A stretch of 64,000 nucleotides of DNA, taken from contig JAMXAG010000003.1 of NCBI GenBank assembly GCA_024281675.1, positions 62,001-126,000 on the forward strand. Direction: 5' to 3'. The notes below the pieces were generated by a model. It ran no database searches. It saw nothing but the letters and a program-made list of their open reading frames with translations, and was not told where the DNA came from. The position numbers were made by a program, and so were the translations under genes. This DNA comes from Nitrosomonas sp. (lineage in GTDB: Bacteria; Pseudomonadota; Gammaproteobacteria; Burkholderiales; Nitrosomonadaceae). Below, piece by piece: positions 43,716 to 53,915 of the stretch. Every line of letters starts with the position of its first letter. Position 1 is the stretch's first letter.

Positions 43716-45625
43716 TGGCGCATGTATCTGATTTGATCGCGGAAGATATCGAGTTATACTTAAAAACACACGAGAATAAAAGCTTACTTCGTTTTATCAC
43801 CTGCGGTAGCGTGGATGATGGCAAAAGCACTTTGATCGGACGGTTGCTGTACGAATCTAAAATGCTATTTGAAGATCAACTAACGCAGTTGGAAGCAGAT
43901 TCAAAGAAAGTAGGTACGCAGGCTGGTGACCTGGATTTTGCACTTTTAGTCGATGGACTCGCCGCAGAGCGCGAACAGGGAATTACGATTGATGTAGCCT
44001 ACCGATTCTTTTCTACCGATAAGAGAAAATTTATTGTCGCTGATACTCCGGGGCACGAGCAATATACCCGAAACATGGTTACTGGTGCGTCTACAGCAGA
44101 TGTTGCCGTTATTTTGATCGATGCGCGTAAAGGTGTGTTAACACAGACTCGCCGTCACAGCTATTTGGTTTCGCTTATTGGTATTCGTCATGTTGTGCTG
44201 GCAATCAACAAACTCGATATGGTTGGGTATTCAGAAGAAATTTTTAATCAGATCGATAAGGAGTATCGTGTATTTGCAAAAAATTTGGGATTACAAAATA
44301 TCGTATCCATTCCCATGTCAGCCTTGAAAGGCGACAATATTACCGAGTTGAGCGCCAATATACCTTGGTATCAAGGGCAAACGCTGATGGGATACTTGGA
44401 AAACTTACAAGTTGAGGATGCCGTGATCGAGCCGGGGGTTTTTCGCTTACCCGTGCAATGGGTTAATCGTCCCAACCTGGATTTTCGCGGTTTTTCTGGT
44501 ATGGTGGTACGCGGTAGTATTAAGCCCGGTGATACCATTCGAGCATTACCTTCCGGTAAAGAAAGTAAAGTTGCACGCATTGTCACCAGTGATGGAGATC
44601 TCGATAAAGCAGTTTCAGGACAATCCATTACCCTGACGCTGACTGATGAAATCGATATCAGTCGTGGTGATGTAATCGCCGCAACCGACTCCCCCCCTAG
44701 CGTAGCGGATCAGTTTGAAGCAACCGTTGTATGGATGTCTGAAGAACCGATGTTGCCCGGCAGGCCGTATTTGATGAAAATTGGAACAAGAACGGTTACT
44801 GTAACCATTTCGATGTTGAAACATAAGGTTAATGTCAATACGTTGGAACAGGTTGCGGTTACAAAATTAGAGCTAAACGAGATCGGCGTTTGCAATCTTA
44901 GCTCTGACCGCTTGATTGCATTCGATCCGTATAAGGAAGATCGCGATACTGGTGGGTTTATCTTGATCGATCGTTTGACGAATAATACGATCGGTGCCGG
45001 TATGTTGCACTTTGCGTTACGCCGGTCACAAAATATTCATTGGCAAGCAATCAATATCAATAAACAAGCGCACGCAGCACTTAAAGGACAGAAGCCTTTT
45101 GTACTCTGGTTTACTGGCCTATCTGGCAGTGGCAAATCAACCATTGCTAATTTGGTTGAGAAAAAGCTCTATTCGCTTGGTAAACATACCTACTTGTTAG
45201 ATGGTGACAATGTTCGTCATGGACTGAACAAAGACCTTGGTTTTACTGATGCGGACCGCGTGGAAAATATTCGCCGCATTGCGGAAGTTGCAAAACTAAT
45301 GGTCGATGCTGGGCAAATCGTTCTTGTATCATTCATTTCGCCATTCCGTGCGGAACGAAGAATGGCGCGTGATTTGGTCGAGCAAGGTGAGTTCTTGGAA
45401 ATATTCATCGATACCCCGATTGAAGTAGCTGAACAAAGGGATCCTAAAGGGCTATATAAAAAAGTGCGTCGCGGTGAACTGAAAAACTTTACCGGTATTG
45501 ATTCACCTTATGAAACGCCGGAAAACGCTGAAGTGCGCGTGAATACGACGAATCAAGCGCCTGAACAAGCAGCTGAGCAAATTGTAAATTACTTGATAGA
45601 AAATGGCTTGCTTGACTCGCATTGA
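43715..45625 (+). CDS. cysNC: Sulfate adenylyltransferase subunit 1/APS kinase fusion (NodQ type)
   Basis: One 636-residue polypeptide carrying the GTP-dependent regulatory subunit of ATP sulfurylase (about 1-440) and an adenylylsulfate kinase (about 450-636). CysN part: GTPase P-loop GSVDDGKST at 31-39 and the switch regions DVAYRFFST and DTPGHEQY. CysC part: P-loop GLSGSGKST at 468-476, with [15 protein letters not shown] following. The fusion makes PAPS from sulfate in two steps. PAPS can go to reductive assimilation or to sulfation of glycans. No sulfotransferase or PAPS reductase is in the window. Confidence 0.95.
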   Translation: MAHVSDLIAEDIELYLKTHENKSLLRFITCGSVDDGKSTLIGRLLYESKMLFEDQLTQLEADSKKVGTQAGDLDFALLVDGLAAEREQGITIDVAYRFFSTDKRKFIVADTPGHEQYTRNMVTGASTADVAVILIDARKGVLTQTRRHSYLVSLIGIRHVVLAINKLDMVGYSEEIFNQIDKEYRVFAKNLGLQNIVSIPMSALKGDNITELSANIPWYQGQTLMGYLENLQVEDAVIEPGVFRLPVQWVNRPNLDFRGFSGMVVRGSIKPGDTIRALPSGKESKVARIVTSDGDLDKAVSGQSITLTLTDEIDISRGDVIAATDSPPSVADQFEATVVWMSEEPMLPGRPYLMKIGTRTVTVTISMLKHKVNVNTLEQVAVTKLELNEIGVCNLSSDRLIAFDPYKEDRDTGGFILIDRLTNNTIGAGMLHFALRRSQNIHWQAININKQAHAALKGQKPFVLWFTGLSGSGKSTIANLVEKKLYSLGKHTYLLDGDNVRHGLNKDLGFTDADRVENIRRIAEVAKLMVDAGQIVLVSFISPFRAERRMARDLVEQGEFLEIFIDTPIEVAEQRDPKGLYKKVRRGELKNFTGIDSPYETPENAEVRVNTTNQAPEQAAEQIVNYLIENGLLDSH

Positions 45626-45655
45626 CACGATTGTTTTAAACAGCGCATCAATCAT

Positions 45656-46615
45656 ATGAATCATTACTACGTATTTAATGGCGACGCTGATGGATTATGC
45701 GCATTGCATCAATTACGACTGGCCAATCCGGGTGATGCCAAGCTCATTACTGGCGTAAAACGAGATATCAAACTGTTGGATCGAGTAGAAGCCGAATCGG
45801 GTGATCAAGTTACTGTGTTAGATATTTCGCTCGACAGTAATCGCAATGGTTTGATACGTTTGTTAGGCGCTGGAGTGCAGGTTGAATATTTTGATCATCA
45901 TCATGCTGGGGAAATACCGCAGCATCCGAATTTGACTACGCGAATTGATTTGTCATCGGATATATGTACTAGCCTTTTGGTCGATCAGCATCTAAAAGGG
46001 CAATATCATTTGTGGGCAATGACTGCGGCGTTTGGAGACAATCTCGTGAAGAAAGCGCAACAGCTGGCCGCAGAAGCTGGGCTTTCCCCGTCTGCATCAG
46101 AGCAGTTAGCTTGTCTTGGCGAATACCTGAATTACAATGGGTATGGAGATCATTTGTCGGATCTGCATTTTCATCCCGTGGCGCTCTACGAAGCAATCAA
46201 ACACTATGCCAATCCTTTTGATTTTATTGCGCAATCGACTGTGTTTGCAAAATTGGCTGCGGGCTATCAGGAGGATATGCAATGTGCAAATTCGCTACGC
46301 CCGCTAGCGGATGATGACAAATGTGCAGCTTATGTATTACCGGATGAAGTCTGGGCTCGTCGTGTGATGGGTATTTTTGCCAATAAATTGGCAAATGAAA
46401 GTCCGCAACGTGCACATGCTGTGATAACGCTTAATCATTCGGGTGACTATACGATCAGCGTTAGGGCGGCACTGACGAATCCACAGGGTGCAGATTCGTT
46501 GTGTTTGCAATTTGATACGGGAGGAGGGCGTAAAGCTGCCGCCGGTATTAATCACTTACCGGTTGATGCATTGGATGATTTTGTTGCAACGTTTAAGCAG
46601 CATTTCTGTAACTAA
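45656..46615 (+). CDS. DHH family phosphoesterase-like protein
   Basis: The 319-residue protein has the DHH superfamily core: an N-terminal DGDADGLCALH (Asp10, Asp12) and the FDHHHAGE motif near residues 79-87. A C-terminal DHHA1 domain ends in GGGRKAAAGINHLP. Relatives cleave phosphodiesters of short RNAs or cyclic dinucleotides or the phosphate of pAp. The position right after the PAPS-producing gene (30 bp) fits a pAp phosphatase, the by-product of PAPS use, but this is inference, since the substrate is not known. Related proteins are sometimes labelled acetyltransferase without basis. Confidence 0.8.
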   Translation: MNHYYVFNGDADGLCALHQLRLANPGDAKLITGVKRDIKLLDRVEAESGDQVTVLDISLDSNRNGLIRLLGAGVQVEYFDHHHAGEIPQHPNLTTRIDLSSDICTSLLVDQHLKGQYHLWAMTAAFGDNLVKKAQQLAAEAGLSPSASEQLACLGEYLNYNGYGDHLSDLHFHPVALYEAIKHYANPFDFIAQSTVFAKLAAGYQEDMQCANSLRPLADDDKCAAYVLPDEVWARRVMGIFANKLANESPQRAHAVITLNHSGDYTISVRAALTNPQGADSLCLQFDTGGGRKAAAGINHLPVDALDDFVATFKQHFCN

Positions 46616-46688
46616 TTGATAAAAAATAATAACAGCTCTCGAAGAAGCCATAACAGTTAAATTTATTCTTTCTTAAAGGCACGAGATT

Positions 46689-47717
46689 ATGATTCTTGTC
46701 ACAGGCGGAGCCGGTTATATCGGATCACATACTTGTGTTGAATTACTCAATGCGGGTTTTGATGTGACTGTTTTTGATAATTTCTGTAATAGCAATCCTG
46801 AAGCATTAATTCGTGTTGAACAGATTACGAAAAAGAAACTGGCTTTAATTAAAGGTGATTGCCGAGATCGGGCTGCCATGATAAAAGCACTCAAAGAAAG
46901 TCAAGCCTCCGCGGTGATTCATTTTGCGGGGTTGAAAGCAGTGGGTGAATCGGTTGAGAAGCCAACAGTTTACTATGATAATAACGTTGTTGGAACATTA
47001 CGGTTGCTTGAAGCGATGCAGGAATGTCAGGTAAAAACATTGGTCTTTAGCTCTTCCGCAACCGTATACGGTGATCCTATTAAATTGCCTTTGACCGAAG
47101 ATCATCCATTGGCCCCCACCAATCCTTATGGGCGTAGCAAATGGATGATTGAAGAAATGCTACGCGATCTTTATCAGAGTGATCACTCATTTAAAGTTGC
47201 CATTTTGCGTTACTTTAATCCGGTAGGCGCTCACGATAGTGGATTAATCGGTGAAGATCCGAGAGGCATCCCTAATAACCTGATGCCTTTTGTGGCTCAA
47301 GTGGCTGTGGGGCGACGGGAATCATTAAGTGTGTGGGGTAGCGATTATCCTACTCCGGACGGAACCGGTGTGCGTGATTACATCCATGTGGTGGATTTAG
47401 CCCTAGGTCATTTGAAGGCTTTGGAAGCATTGGAAAATGTTGTCAGTGAAAAATTGAATAGTTGCTTGACGATCAATCTGGGTACGGGACAAGGTTATAG
47501 TGTGTTGGATGTTGTGCGTGCTTATGAGAAAGCAAGCAAAAAAACCATTCCTTACCGTATTGCGCCAAGACGATCCGGTGATATCGCTTCCTGCTATGCA
47601 GACCCTAAACGCGCACACGATGTATTGGGATGGCAGGCAAAACTCGGTTTGGATGAAATGTGTGCTAACAGTTGGCATTGGCAAAGCAACAATCCCGCAG
47701 GTTATCAGCAAAATTGA
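46689..47717 (+). CDS. galE: UDP-glucose 4-epimerase
   Basis: Interconverts UDP-glucose and UDP-galactose with bound NAD. The 342 residues carry the NAD loop GGAGYIGSH, the catalytic Tyr147 and Lys151 (NPYGRSKW), the Ser/Thr of FSSSATVYG, and the usual sugar-binding C-terminal part. It lies 73 bp after the DHH gene and 22 bp before galU; the pair supplies UDP-sugars for the surface polysaccharide genes nearby. Confidence 0.96.
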   Translation: MILVTGGAGYIGSHTCVELLNAGFDVTVFDNFCNSNPEALIRVEQITKKKLALIKGDCRDRAAMIKALKESQASAVIHFAGLKAVGESVEKPTVYYDNNVVGTLRLLEAMQECQVKTLVFSSSATVYGDPIKLPLTEDHPLAPTNPYGRSKWMIEEMLRDLYQSDHSFKVAILRYFNPVGAHDSGLIGEDPRGIPNNLMPFVAQVAVGRRESLSVWGSDYPTPDGTGVRDYIHVVDLALGHLKALEALENVVSEKLNSCLTINLGTGQGYSVLDVVRAYEKASKKTIPYRIAPRRSGDIASCYADPKRAHDVLGWQAKLGLDEMCANSWHWQSNNPAGYQQN

Positions 47718-47739
47718 CTTATTCTAAGGAGATATCGAT

Positions 47740-48627
47740 ATGAAAGCGATAAGAAAAGCAGTGTTTCCTGTTGCTGGACTTGGCACAAGATTTTTGCCAG
47801 CAACCAAAGCTAACCCAAAGGAAATGCTGCCAATTGTTGATAAACCGCTCATACAATTCGCCGCTGAAGAAGCAGTTGCCGCGGGTGTTGATGTGCTTAT
47901 TTTTATTATTGGGCGGAATAAAAATTCGATTCCGGATCATTTTGATAAGGCATTCGAGCTTGAAACCAAGCTGGAAGAAGGGAAAAAGCAAGAAATGTTG
48001 GGAATCGTGCGCAATATCCTGCCGCCGCATGTAGATTGCATTTACATTCGGCAAGCCGAAGCGCTCGGGCTTGGACACGCGGTTTTATGCGCTCAATCGG
48101 TCGTAGGCGATGAACCTTTTGCTGTGCTTCTTGCAGATGATCTCATTGATGCGGGAGAACGCACCTGCTTAAATCAGATGGTAGACATTCATAACCACCA
48201 TCACTGCTCAGTCTTAGGGATCGAGCGAGTAGAACCAGAAACGGTGAATCGCTATGGGATTATTGATAGTTCCGCGATGGCTGAACGGCTTACAAAAGTC
48301 AATGCGATCGTAGAAAAACCGCCTGTTGACAAGGCGCCTTCCAATTTGGCAGTAGTAGGCCGCTACATTTTGACACCGCGTATTTTTAAACTACTCGAAC
48401 AAACCGAACGTGGTGCAGGCAATGAAATTCAATTAACGGATGCAATTGCGAAGCTTCTCAAAGAGGAAACCGTACTCGGATATGAGTTTGAAGGAAAACG
48501 TTTCGATTGTGGAAGTAAGCTGGGTTATTTACATGCTACTGTGGAATTTGCATTGAAGCATGCGGAGCTTAAAAAAGACTTTGAGAATTACCTACGTGAC
48601 CTGGTTAAGAAAACACAGAAGGTGTAG
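47740..48627 (+). CDS. galU: UTP-glucose-1-phosphate uridylyltransferase
   Basis: Makes UDP-glucose from glucose-1-phosphate and UTP. 295 residues with the nucleotidyltransferase loop [20 protein letters not shown] and the [11 protein letters not shown] segment. AAGGAG lies 8 bases before the ATG. Glucose-1-phosphate comes from the phosphoglucomutase activity encoded at 4.5-5.9 kb, so the window encodes a short route from glucose-6-phosphate to UDP-galactose. Confidence 0.96.
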   Translation: MKAIRKAVFPVAGLGTRFLPATKANPKEMLPIVDKPLIQFAAEEAVAAGVDVLIFIIGRNKNSIPDHFDKAFELETKLEEGKKQEMLGIVRNILPPHVDCIYIRQAEALGLGHAVLCAQSVVGDEPFAVLLADDLIDAGERTCLNQMVDIHNHHHCSVLGIERVEPETVNRYGIIDSSAMAERLTKVNAIVEKPPVDKAPSNLAVVGRYILTPRIFKLLEQTERGAGNEIQLTDAIAKLLKEETVLGYEFEGKRFDCGSKLGYLHATVEFALKHAELKKDFENYLRDLVKKTQKV

Positions 48628-48659
48628 TTTTGTAGCAACCATCGCAGCACCTTCTTCTA

Positions 48660-48701
48660 AGCAAATTAGGTTAAACGTTTTTTAATTTGACCTAATTTGC
48701 T
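48660..48701. terminator. Bidirectional hairpin between galU and aconitase
   Basis: The arms 48660-48670 and 48691-48701 are an 11-bp perfect inverted repeat, with an inner A/T-rich repeat extending the stem. The loop contains a T-run. It separates two convergent genes. Confidence 0.65.
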
Positions 48702-48730
48702 GCAAATACAAACTCATGATGCATTTATTA

Positions 48731-51700
48731 TTACTGTGTCATGAGCTTTCTCAACACATAAGGCAAGATTCCACCGTGATTGTAATAATCCACTTCGATG
48801 GATGTATCAATCCGACACAATAGTTTTACCGCTTGACTGGAGCCATCTTTTCGGTGAATAATCAAAGTGACATCTTTTTGTGGTTCGATTTTTTCCAAAC
48901 CCTCAATATCAAATTGTTCGTCCCCTTTGATGTTTAACGATTGCACAGTGTCATTGTTTTTGAATTGTAGCGGTAGAACACCCATGCCGATCAGATTACT
49001 GCGATGGATGCGTTCAAAACTGGTGGTAATAACTGCTTTAACACCCAATAATTGAGTTCCTTTCGCGGCCCAATCTCGACTCGATCCTGTGCCGTACTCC
49101 ATACCACCAAAGACGATCGTTGGAGTTTTTTGTGCCTGATATTTCATTGCGGCATCATAAATACTCATTTCTACTGGTGTGGTCGGATTTTCTGCATAAC
49201 ATAGCGTAATACCGCCTTCGCTACCAGGGATCATCAAGTTTTTGATTCGAACGTTGGCAAAAGTGCCACGCATCATCACTTCGTGATTGCCGCGCCGAGC
49301 ACCGTAGCTATTAAAATCAACTTTATCAACGTGATGATTTAACAGATAACGTCCGGCTGGAGAAGTATCCTTGATTGAACCGGCTGGACTAATATGATCG
49401 GTCGTAACAGAATCACCAAATATCCCCAAAGCAAAAGCATTTTTGATATTGGCGGAGACATTAGCACTAGGCTGCAACAAAAAATTCTCAAAAAAGGGTG
49501 GGTGTGCAATATAGGTGGATTCAGGCCAGTTAAATACATCTCCGGTCACTGAAGTAATGCTATTCCAAAGATCGTGATCTTTGGTGAGATTGCCATAGAG
49601 CTGCCGGAATGTATCGGCATTGGTCGCAAATTTCAATAAGTCGTGAATCTCACCGCTACTAGGCCATATGTCTTTTAACCAAATAGGCTGGTTGTTATGA
49701 CCCATGCCTAAAGGTTCTTGGGTAAGATCTTTTAAGATCGTGCCAGCGATTGCGTAAGCGACAACCAACGGGGGGGAAGATAGGAAATTTGCTCGTATGT
49801 TGGCGTGAATACGTGCCTCGAAATTTCTGTTACCTGACAAAACAGCTGCACATACCAAGTCATTCTTGATAATCGCTTCTTCGATTGGATGGGCCAGTGG
49901 CCCGGAGTTTCCGATACAGGTCGTGCAACCGTAGCCAACTAAATTAAAGCCCAGTTGTTCGAGATATGGCATTAATCCGGTGATTGTCAGGTAATCAGTG
50001 ACTATCCGTGAACCTGGTGCGAGCGATGTTTTGATATGCGGTTTTACCGATAGGCCTTTTTCAACGGCTTTTTTAGCCAGCAATCCCGCGGCAAGTAGGA
50101 CGCTCGGATTTGAGGTGTTGGTACAAGAAGTGATAGCCGCAATCAAAACATCACCATGTCCCAGCTCAACGGATGAACCCATGAGTTCATCAATATATTG
50201 ATCTTCCTCTGTGTGAACCGGCCGGTTACTGGTCATTTCGGTAACATTACGTACGGTTGTGGCAGATGCGGTTGCCTTGATTGGAGTTTTCGCTGTTATA
50301 GTTGCGGCAGTATCATCCACGATAACAGTGTCAGGTAGGATGCATATATCAGGGTTTTCCTCACAAACGCCCAATGCTACTACTCGAATTTCAGTGTGAA
50401 TGTCAGTTGGAATGCATATATCAGGATTCTCTCTGTTAGAGTCTCGTGTCTGATAACGTTGATAAATATCATCATTCTCTTTGCCATACCCGTTGTTTGC
50501 GACGGGCTTATTAAATAGATCAACAAATTTGCTTTTGATTTCACCTAGATAGATGCGATCTTGAGGTCGTTTAGGTCCTGCCAGGGATGGAACCACAGAG
50601 CCCAGATCGAGCGTCAATTCCTGTGTGTAATCGATACTACCTGATAATGGGATTCCGTAGAGTCCTTGCGATTTGAAATACGTTTGAAACAAATCAATTT
50701 CTGGCTGATTTCTTCCGGTTTCTCTGAAATAGGTAATCGTTGCGTCATCAACCGGGAAAAAACCCATTGTGGCGCCATATTCAGGGGCCATATTCGCAAT
50801 GGTGGCGCGATCAGGTAGTGCGAGGGAAGCTGTTCCCGTACCAAAGAATTCGACAAATTTACCGACTACATTGGCTTTCCTCAGCATTTCAGTAATAGTT
50901 AGCACCAAGTCGGTTGCGGTAACGCCTTCAGTCAGCTGACCCGTGAGATTTACGCCGATTACATCAGGTGTGAGGAAATAGATCGGCTGCCCGAGCATGC
51001 CGGCTTCCGCTTCAATTCCACCTACCCCCCAACCTACAGCGCCAATGCCATTGATCATGGTGGTATGCGAATCCGTACCCACCAGGGTATCGGGAAAAAC
51101 AACGCCTTCTTTCTGATGCACGCCTCGTGCAAGATATTCCAGATTGACTTGATGAACGATACCGATACCAGGAGGAATTACTTTAAAGTTATCAAAAGCT
51201 TGCATGCCCCATTTAATGAATTGATAGCGTTCATGGTTGCGGGAAAATTCCATTTCCATATTACTGTTCAGTGCCGCCTTGGTACCGTAATGATCAACCT
51301 GTATGGAATGGTCAACTACCAAATCAACTGGAACGAGAGGTTCAACCAATTTGGGATCTTTTCCAAGATTAACCGCAGTACTGCGCATGGCGGCTAGATC
51401 CACTAACAAAGGCACGCCGGTAAAGTCTTGCAAAACAATGCGTGATACTACAAAAGGGATTTCGTCCACCCTGACTGTATTCGGTTGCCAATTCGCTAGT
51501 TGACGTACGTGTGCCTCGGTAATTTTTTTTGCATCATAATTGCGAAGCACAGATTCCAAGATGATTCGAATTGAGACAGGCAGGCGGGAAATTTTTCCGA
51601 TGCCATTTTTTTCGAGGGATGGTAATGAATAATATTTCAGTTGACTTGATTTATTATTTGGTAATTCGCTCAGTGTGTTGAATAAATTATGATGATTCAT
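48731..51700 (-). CDS. acnA: Aconitate hydratase A with an internal insertion
   Basis: TCA-cycle enzyme isomerising citrate to isocitrate with a [4Fe-4S] cluster. 989 residues from ATG 51700, preceded by AGGA at 8 bases; typical AcnA is about 890-900. The cluster cysteines are present in SCTNTSNP and [14 protein letters not shown]. The catalytic blocks ([15 protein letters not shown]-type and [10 protein letters not shown]) are intact. An extra segment of roughly 90 residues lies before the [15 protein letters not shown] block, between about 50165 and 50490. It contains a 24-residue period with the ENPDICI motif repeated. It is not homologous to anything I recognise and looks like a low-complexity surface insertion. 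Confidence 0.95.
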   Translation of the reverse strand: MNHHNLFNTLSELPNNKSSQLKYYSLPSLEKNGIGKISRLPVSIRIILESVLRNYDAKKITEAHVRQLANWQPNTVRVDEIPFVVSRIVLQDFTGVPLLVDLAAMRSTAVNLGKDPKLVEPLVPVDLVVDHSIQVDHYGTKAALNSNMEMEFSRNHERYQFIKWGMQAFDNFKVIPPGIGIVHQVNLEYLARGVHQKEGVVFPDTLVGTDSHTTMINGIGAVGWGVGGIEAEAGMLGQPIYFLTPDVIGVNLTGQLTEGVTATDLVLTITEMLRKANVVGKFVEFFGTGTASLALPDRATIANMAPEYGATMGFFPVDDATITYFRETGRNQPEIDLFQTYFKSQGLYGIPLSGSIDYTQELTLDLGSVVPSLAGPKRPQDRIYLGEIKSKFVDLFNKPVANNGYGKENDDIYQRYQTRDSNRENPDICIPTDIHTEIRVVALGVCEENPDICILPDTVIVDDTAATITAKTPIKATASATTVRNVTEMTSNRPVHTEEDQYIDELMGSSVELGHGDVLIAAITSCTNTSNPSVLLAAGLLAKKAVEKGLSVKPHIKTSLAPGSRIVTDYLTITGLMPYLEQLGFNLVGYGCTTCIGNSGPLAHPIEEAIIKNDLVCAAVLSGNRNFEARIHANIRANFLSSPPLVVAYAIAGTILKDLTQEPLGMGHNNQPIWLKDIWPSSGEIHDLLKFATNADTFRQLYGNLTKDHDLWNSITSVTGDVFNWPESTYIAHPPFFENFLLQPSANVSANIKNAFALGIFGDSVTTDHISPAGSIKDTSPAGRYLLNHHVDKVDFNSYGARRGNHEVMMRGTFANVRIKNLMIPGSEGGITLCYAENPTTPVEMSIYDAAMKYQAQKTPTIVFGGMEYGTGSSRDWAAKGTQLLGVKAVITTSFERIHRSNLIGMGVLPLQFKNNDTVQSLNIKGDEQFDIEGLEKIEPQKDVTLIIHRKDGSSQAVKLLCRIDTSIEVDYYNHGGILPYVLRKLMTQ
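50329..50434. repeat. 72-bp-period imperfect tandem duplication inside acnA
   Basis: A stretch of about 34 bases at 50329-50362 recurs at 50401-50434 with few changes, a shift of 72 bases that keeps frame. On the minus strand it encodes the ENPDICI motif twice, 24 residues apart. This marks the extra segment as a product of internal duplication. Confidence 0.7.
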
Positions 51701-51817
51701 CGAAAATTCCTGCAGAAAAACATGAAAAAGCACTTTAGTATGTATGTGATGATATATTTTTGAGCAAACAAAGTCACGTTAAGTACCATTGATTAATATT
51801 TAATAAGGAGGATTCCA

Positions 51818-52312
51818 TTGTTCAGTGCTGGTTACCGGAAAATAGCTGTCTTGCTTAATAGCAGTGCCGATCTGTTGCCGCCTTTAATATTACGGCTAAT
51901 TCTGGCCTATGAGTTTTGGGATGCTGGTTTTATGAAACTCAGTAGCGAAGGTTGGTTTGATCAGCTCAAATTTCCCTATCCTTTTAATCTAATTTCCGAT
52001 GATAACTTGTGGATCATGAGTACTTGGCTTGAGATTGCCGGTGCGATTGGCTTGCTGCTGGGCTTAGGTACTCGATTCTTCACCGTAGCGTTGATGGTGT
52101 TGACTGTTGTAGCAATTCAAACAGTACACTGGCCTATCGAATGGCATACTCTGACAGATCTTAGTAAAGGTTTTGTCATCACGGATAAAGGTTTCGGGAA
52201 TTTTAAGCTGCCTGTTATGTACCTTGCTATGTTCATGCCGCTACTATTTGGCGGAGCTGGAAGATTGAGCATGGATTACGTTATTAATTCCTATTTACGG
52301 AAAAGGAAATAA
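51818..52312 (+). CDS. DoxX family membrane protein
   Basis: 164 residues with four transmembrane helices typical of DoxX: LLPPLILRLILAYEFWDAGF, WLEIAGAIGLLLGLGTRFF, a third near 95-110 and the C-terminal LPVMYLAMFMPLLFGGAG. The start is the TTG at 51818, because a full Shine-Dalgarno (AAGGAGG) lies 6 bases upstream and there is no ATG at a suitable place. DoxX proteins occur with respiratory or redox-stress functions but are often of unknown role. Divergent from acnA. Confidence 0.85.
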   Translation: MFSAGYRKIAVLLNSSADLLPPLILRLILAYEFWDAGFMKLSSEGWFDQLKFPYPFNLISDDNLWIMSTWLEIAGAIGLLLGLGTRFFTVALMVLTVVAIQTVHWPIEWHTLTDLSKGFVITDKGFGNFKLPVMYLAMFMPLLFGGAGRLSMDYVINSYLRKRK

Positions 52313-52474
52313 AGAGTCAGTGTGCTAGGTTTTGAAAAGGCGCAAACTTTTTCAAAGCATAATTTCCGTTTTTTCATTGAACAACGTAGCCCAGAAGCCT
52401 TGGGTAACTGCCGCATAAATGGGTATTTTGTATTCGCGGTTCGAGATTTATTGCGCTTAGGTAAGATTCCTCCC

Positions 52475-53176
52475 TTACAGATCTTGGTAGTATTCCTCTT
52501 TGACTCGATCAACATAATCAATCAAATTGTGCTTTGACAATGCATATTCTTTCAATGGCGATTCAATTGGGCAGCGAAGAATGTTGATCAGGTGGCCGAA
52601 AGCGGATGCATCGAGTGTTGTCGGTTGATTTCCTAGGAAATATTGCTTATTGCCAAGAGTCGTTGATAGTGCATCGATATCTTGTTTGCCGAGTGTGAAA
52701 ATTTCTTCGGCTTGGTGTCTGCCGGTGCCGTGGCCATGAATTTGCTGTTTTATTTTTTGCCGCCACACATTGGCAGCGATATCTCGAATAATGGGCGGAA
52801 GCCCTCCAAAAATTGCTTTCTTATTGATTTGCCAATTGCTGTCAGTGTATTGCCAGCGCGTATACAGTATGGCCCAGAATAAATGCTCATCGAGCAAACG
52901 TTGCATGGCTAACGATATTGCTTGTTCTGTGTCATTGAGTGTTTTGTCCAAATCTTGATAGGTCGATTTGAGATAAGCAATGATAAAGCGGGAATCACCC
53001 AAAGCTTCATTGTTATCTTCTATAAAAGGTAATTTGCCTTTTGGAGCGCTAAAAGGTAGTGCTGATTTGATGTCATATTCGATACCAGCCATCCGCAAAT
53101 ACGTTTCTATTTTGCAGCAAAAAGGACTTAAGTTTGGAATGCCCCAGGTGCGCTCAAATTGGTAGAGTTTTATCAT
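52475..53176 (-). CDS. Glutathione S-transferase-like protein
   Basis: 233 residues from ATG 53176, with AAGGA 8 bases before it. The open frame continues upstream, but through the regulatory region. The N-terminal thioredoxin-like domain is MIKLYQFERTWGIPNLSPFCCKIETYLRMAGI, with PFCCK where the GST active loop lies, and the glutathione-binding segment (GKLPFIEDNNEALGDSRFII) contains cis-Pro. The C-terminal helical domain follows. The fold resembles metaxin/fax-like GSTs. It is divergent from an HxlR-type regulator, which probably controls it. Confidence 0.86.
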   Translation of the reverse strand: MIKLYQFERTWGIPNLSPFCCKIETYLRMAGIEYDIKSALPFSAPKGKLPFIEDNNEALGDSRFIIAYLKSTYQDLDKTLNDTEQAISLAMQRLLDEHLFWAILYTRWQYTDSNWQINKKAIFGGLPPIIRDIAANVWRQKIKQQIHGHGTGRHQAEEIFTLGKQDIDALSTTLGNKQYFLGNQPTTLDASAFGHLINILRCPIESPLKEYALSKHNLIDYVDRVKEEYYQDL

Positions 53177-53221
53177 GTTATTGATCCTTATCGGTATATT
53201 ATCCATAGTGGATTGTATAAT

Positions 53222-53259
53222 GCAAGTTAATATACTTTGCACACTTGTTAATTGCAAGT
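53222..53259. promoter_or_regulatory. Operator-like inverted repeats between GST and HxlR genes
   Basis: Two overlapping-type palindromes built on ACTTG/CAAGT half-sites: 53222-53240 (GCAAGT...CTTTGC type) and 53243-53259 (ACTTG-N7-CAAGT). They span the -10 to -35 region of the inferred GST promoter. HxlR proteins bind similar palindromes as dimers, so these are good candidates for the operators of the adjacent regulator. Binding is inferred, not shown. Confidence 0.55.
53229..53257 (-). promoter_or_regulatory. Putative promoter of the GST-like gene
   Basis: On the minus strand TTGCAA (53257-53252) and TATATT (53234-53229) are separated by 17 bp, a good sigma-70 pattern, and would start transcription near 53222, about 45 bases upstream of the ATG. 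It is embedded in the operator-like repeats. Confidence 0.5.
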
Positions 53260-53310
53260 TATTATGTTGTAGCAGACTAAATGCTTTATTTTTTGAAGGT
53301 ACATTTCTTT

Positions 53311-53730
53311 ATGACGAATGATCCGGACAAACCAATTTTCGAGCGATCATGTTGCCCGATTGCTTGTGCACTTGATCTACTAGGGGATAAATGGACATTG
53401 TTGATTATCCGCGACTTGCTATTGGGTAAAAAACGCTATCAAGAATTTCTGGAATCGCCGGAAAGGATTGCCACGAATATATTGGCCGATAGATTGAAGA
53501 AAATAGAATCTGCTGGGCTGGTGATTCACCAAGCTTATCAACAAAAGCCAGTTCGTTATGAATATGCTTTGACAAAAAAGGGAGAAGATCTGAAGCCGAT
53601 ACTTCAGGCTTTAGTGAAATGGGGGAAAGCACATTATCCTGATACCGAAGTTTTTGAATCCGTTGAAAACGATTTGCCGGATAAATCTGGTTCTTGCTCA
53701 TTCAACTTCATCGGAAATATCAAAAGTTAA
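53311..53730 (+). CDS. HxlR family transcriptional regulator
   Basis: 139 residues from ATG 53311; an in-frame ATG at 53281 adds 10 hydrophobic residues and is less likely. The winged helix-turn-helix has the family start CCPIACALDLLGDKWTLLII with the cysteines that in HypR-like members sense disulfide or electrophile stress, then RYQEFLESPERIATNILADRL (recognition helix) and the wing YEYALTKKGEDL. Divergent from the GST-like gene, and the two share operator-like palindromes. This suggests a thiol- or electrophile-response pair. Confidence 0.9.
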   Translation: MTNDPDKPIFERSCCPIACALDLLGDKWTLLIIRDLLLGKKRYQEFLESPERIATNILADRLKKIESAGLVIHQAYQQKPVRYEYALTKKGEDLKPILQALVKWGKAHYPDTEVFESVENDLPDKSGSCSFNFIGNIKS

Positions 53731-53915
53731 TCTGCGCTATTACCTACTGTATTGGAGTTGAAACAAACCGCGCTTGATGTATAGAAACTACTACTCATCT
53801 ATTTATTTCCATAAAATTTGCGGTGATACTGGTGGATATGATGGAAAGAAAACAAATTTTACTCCCAACGTTCCTTTTATTTTAATTGACAGTGTATCCT
53901 TCAAATAATGAATTC

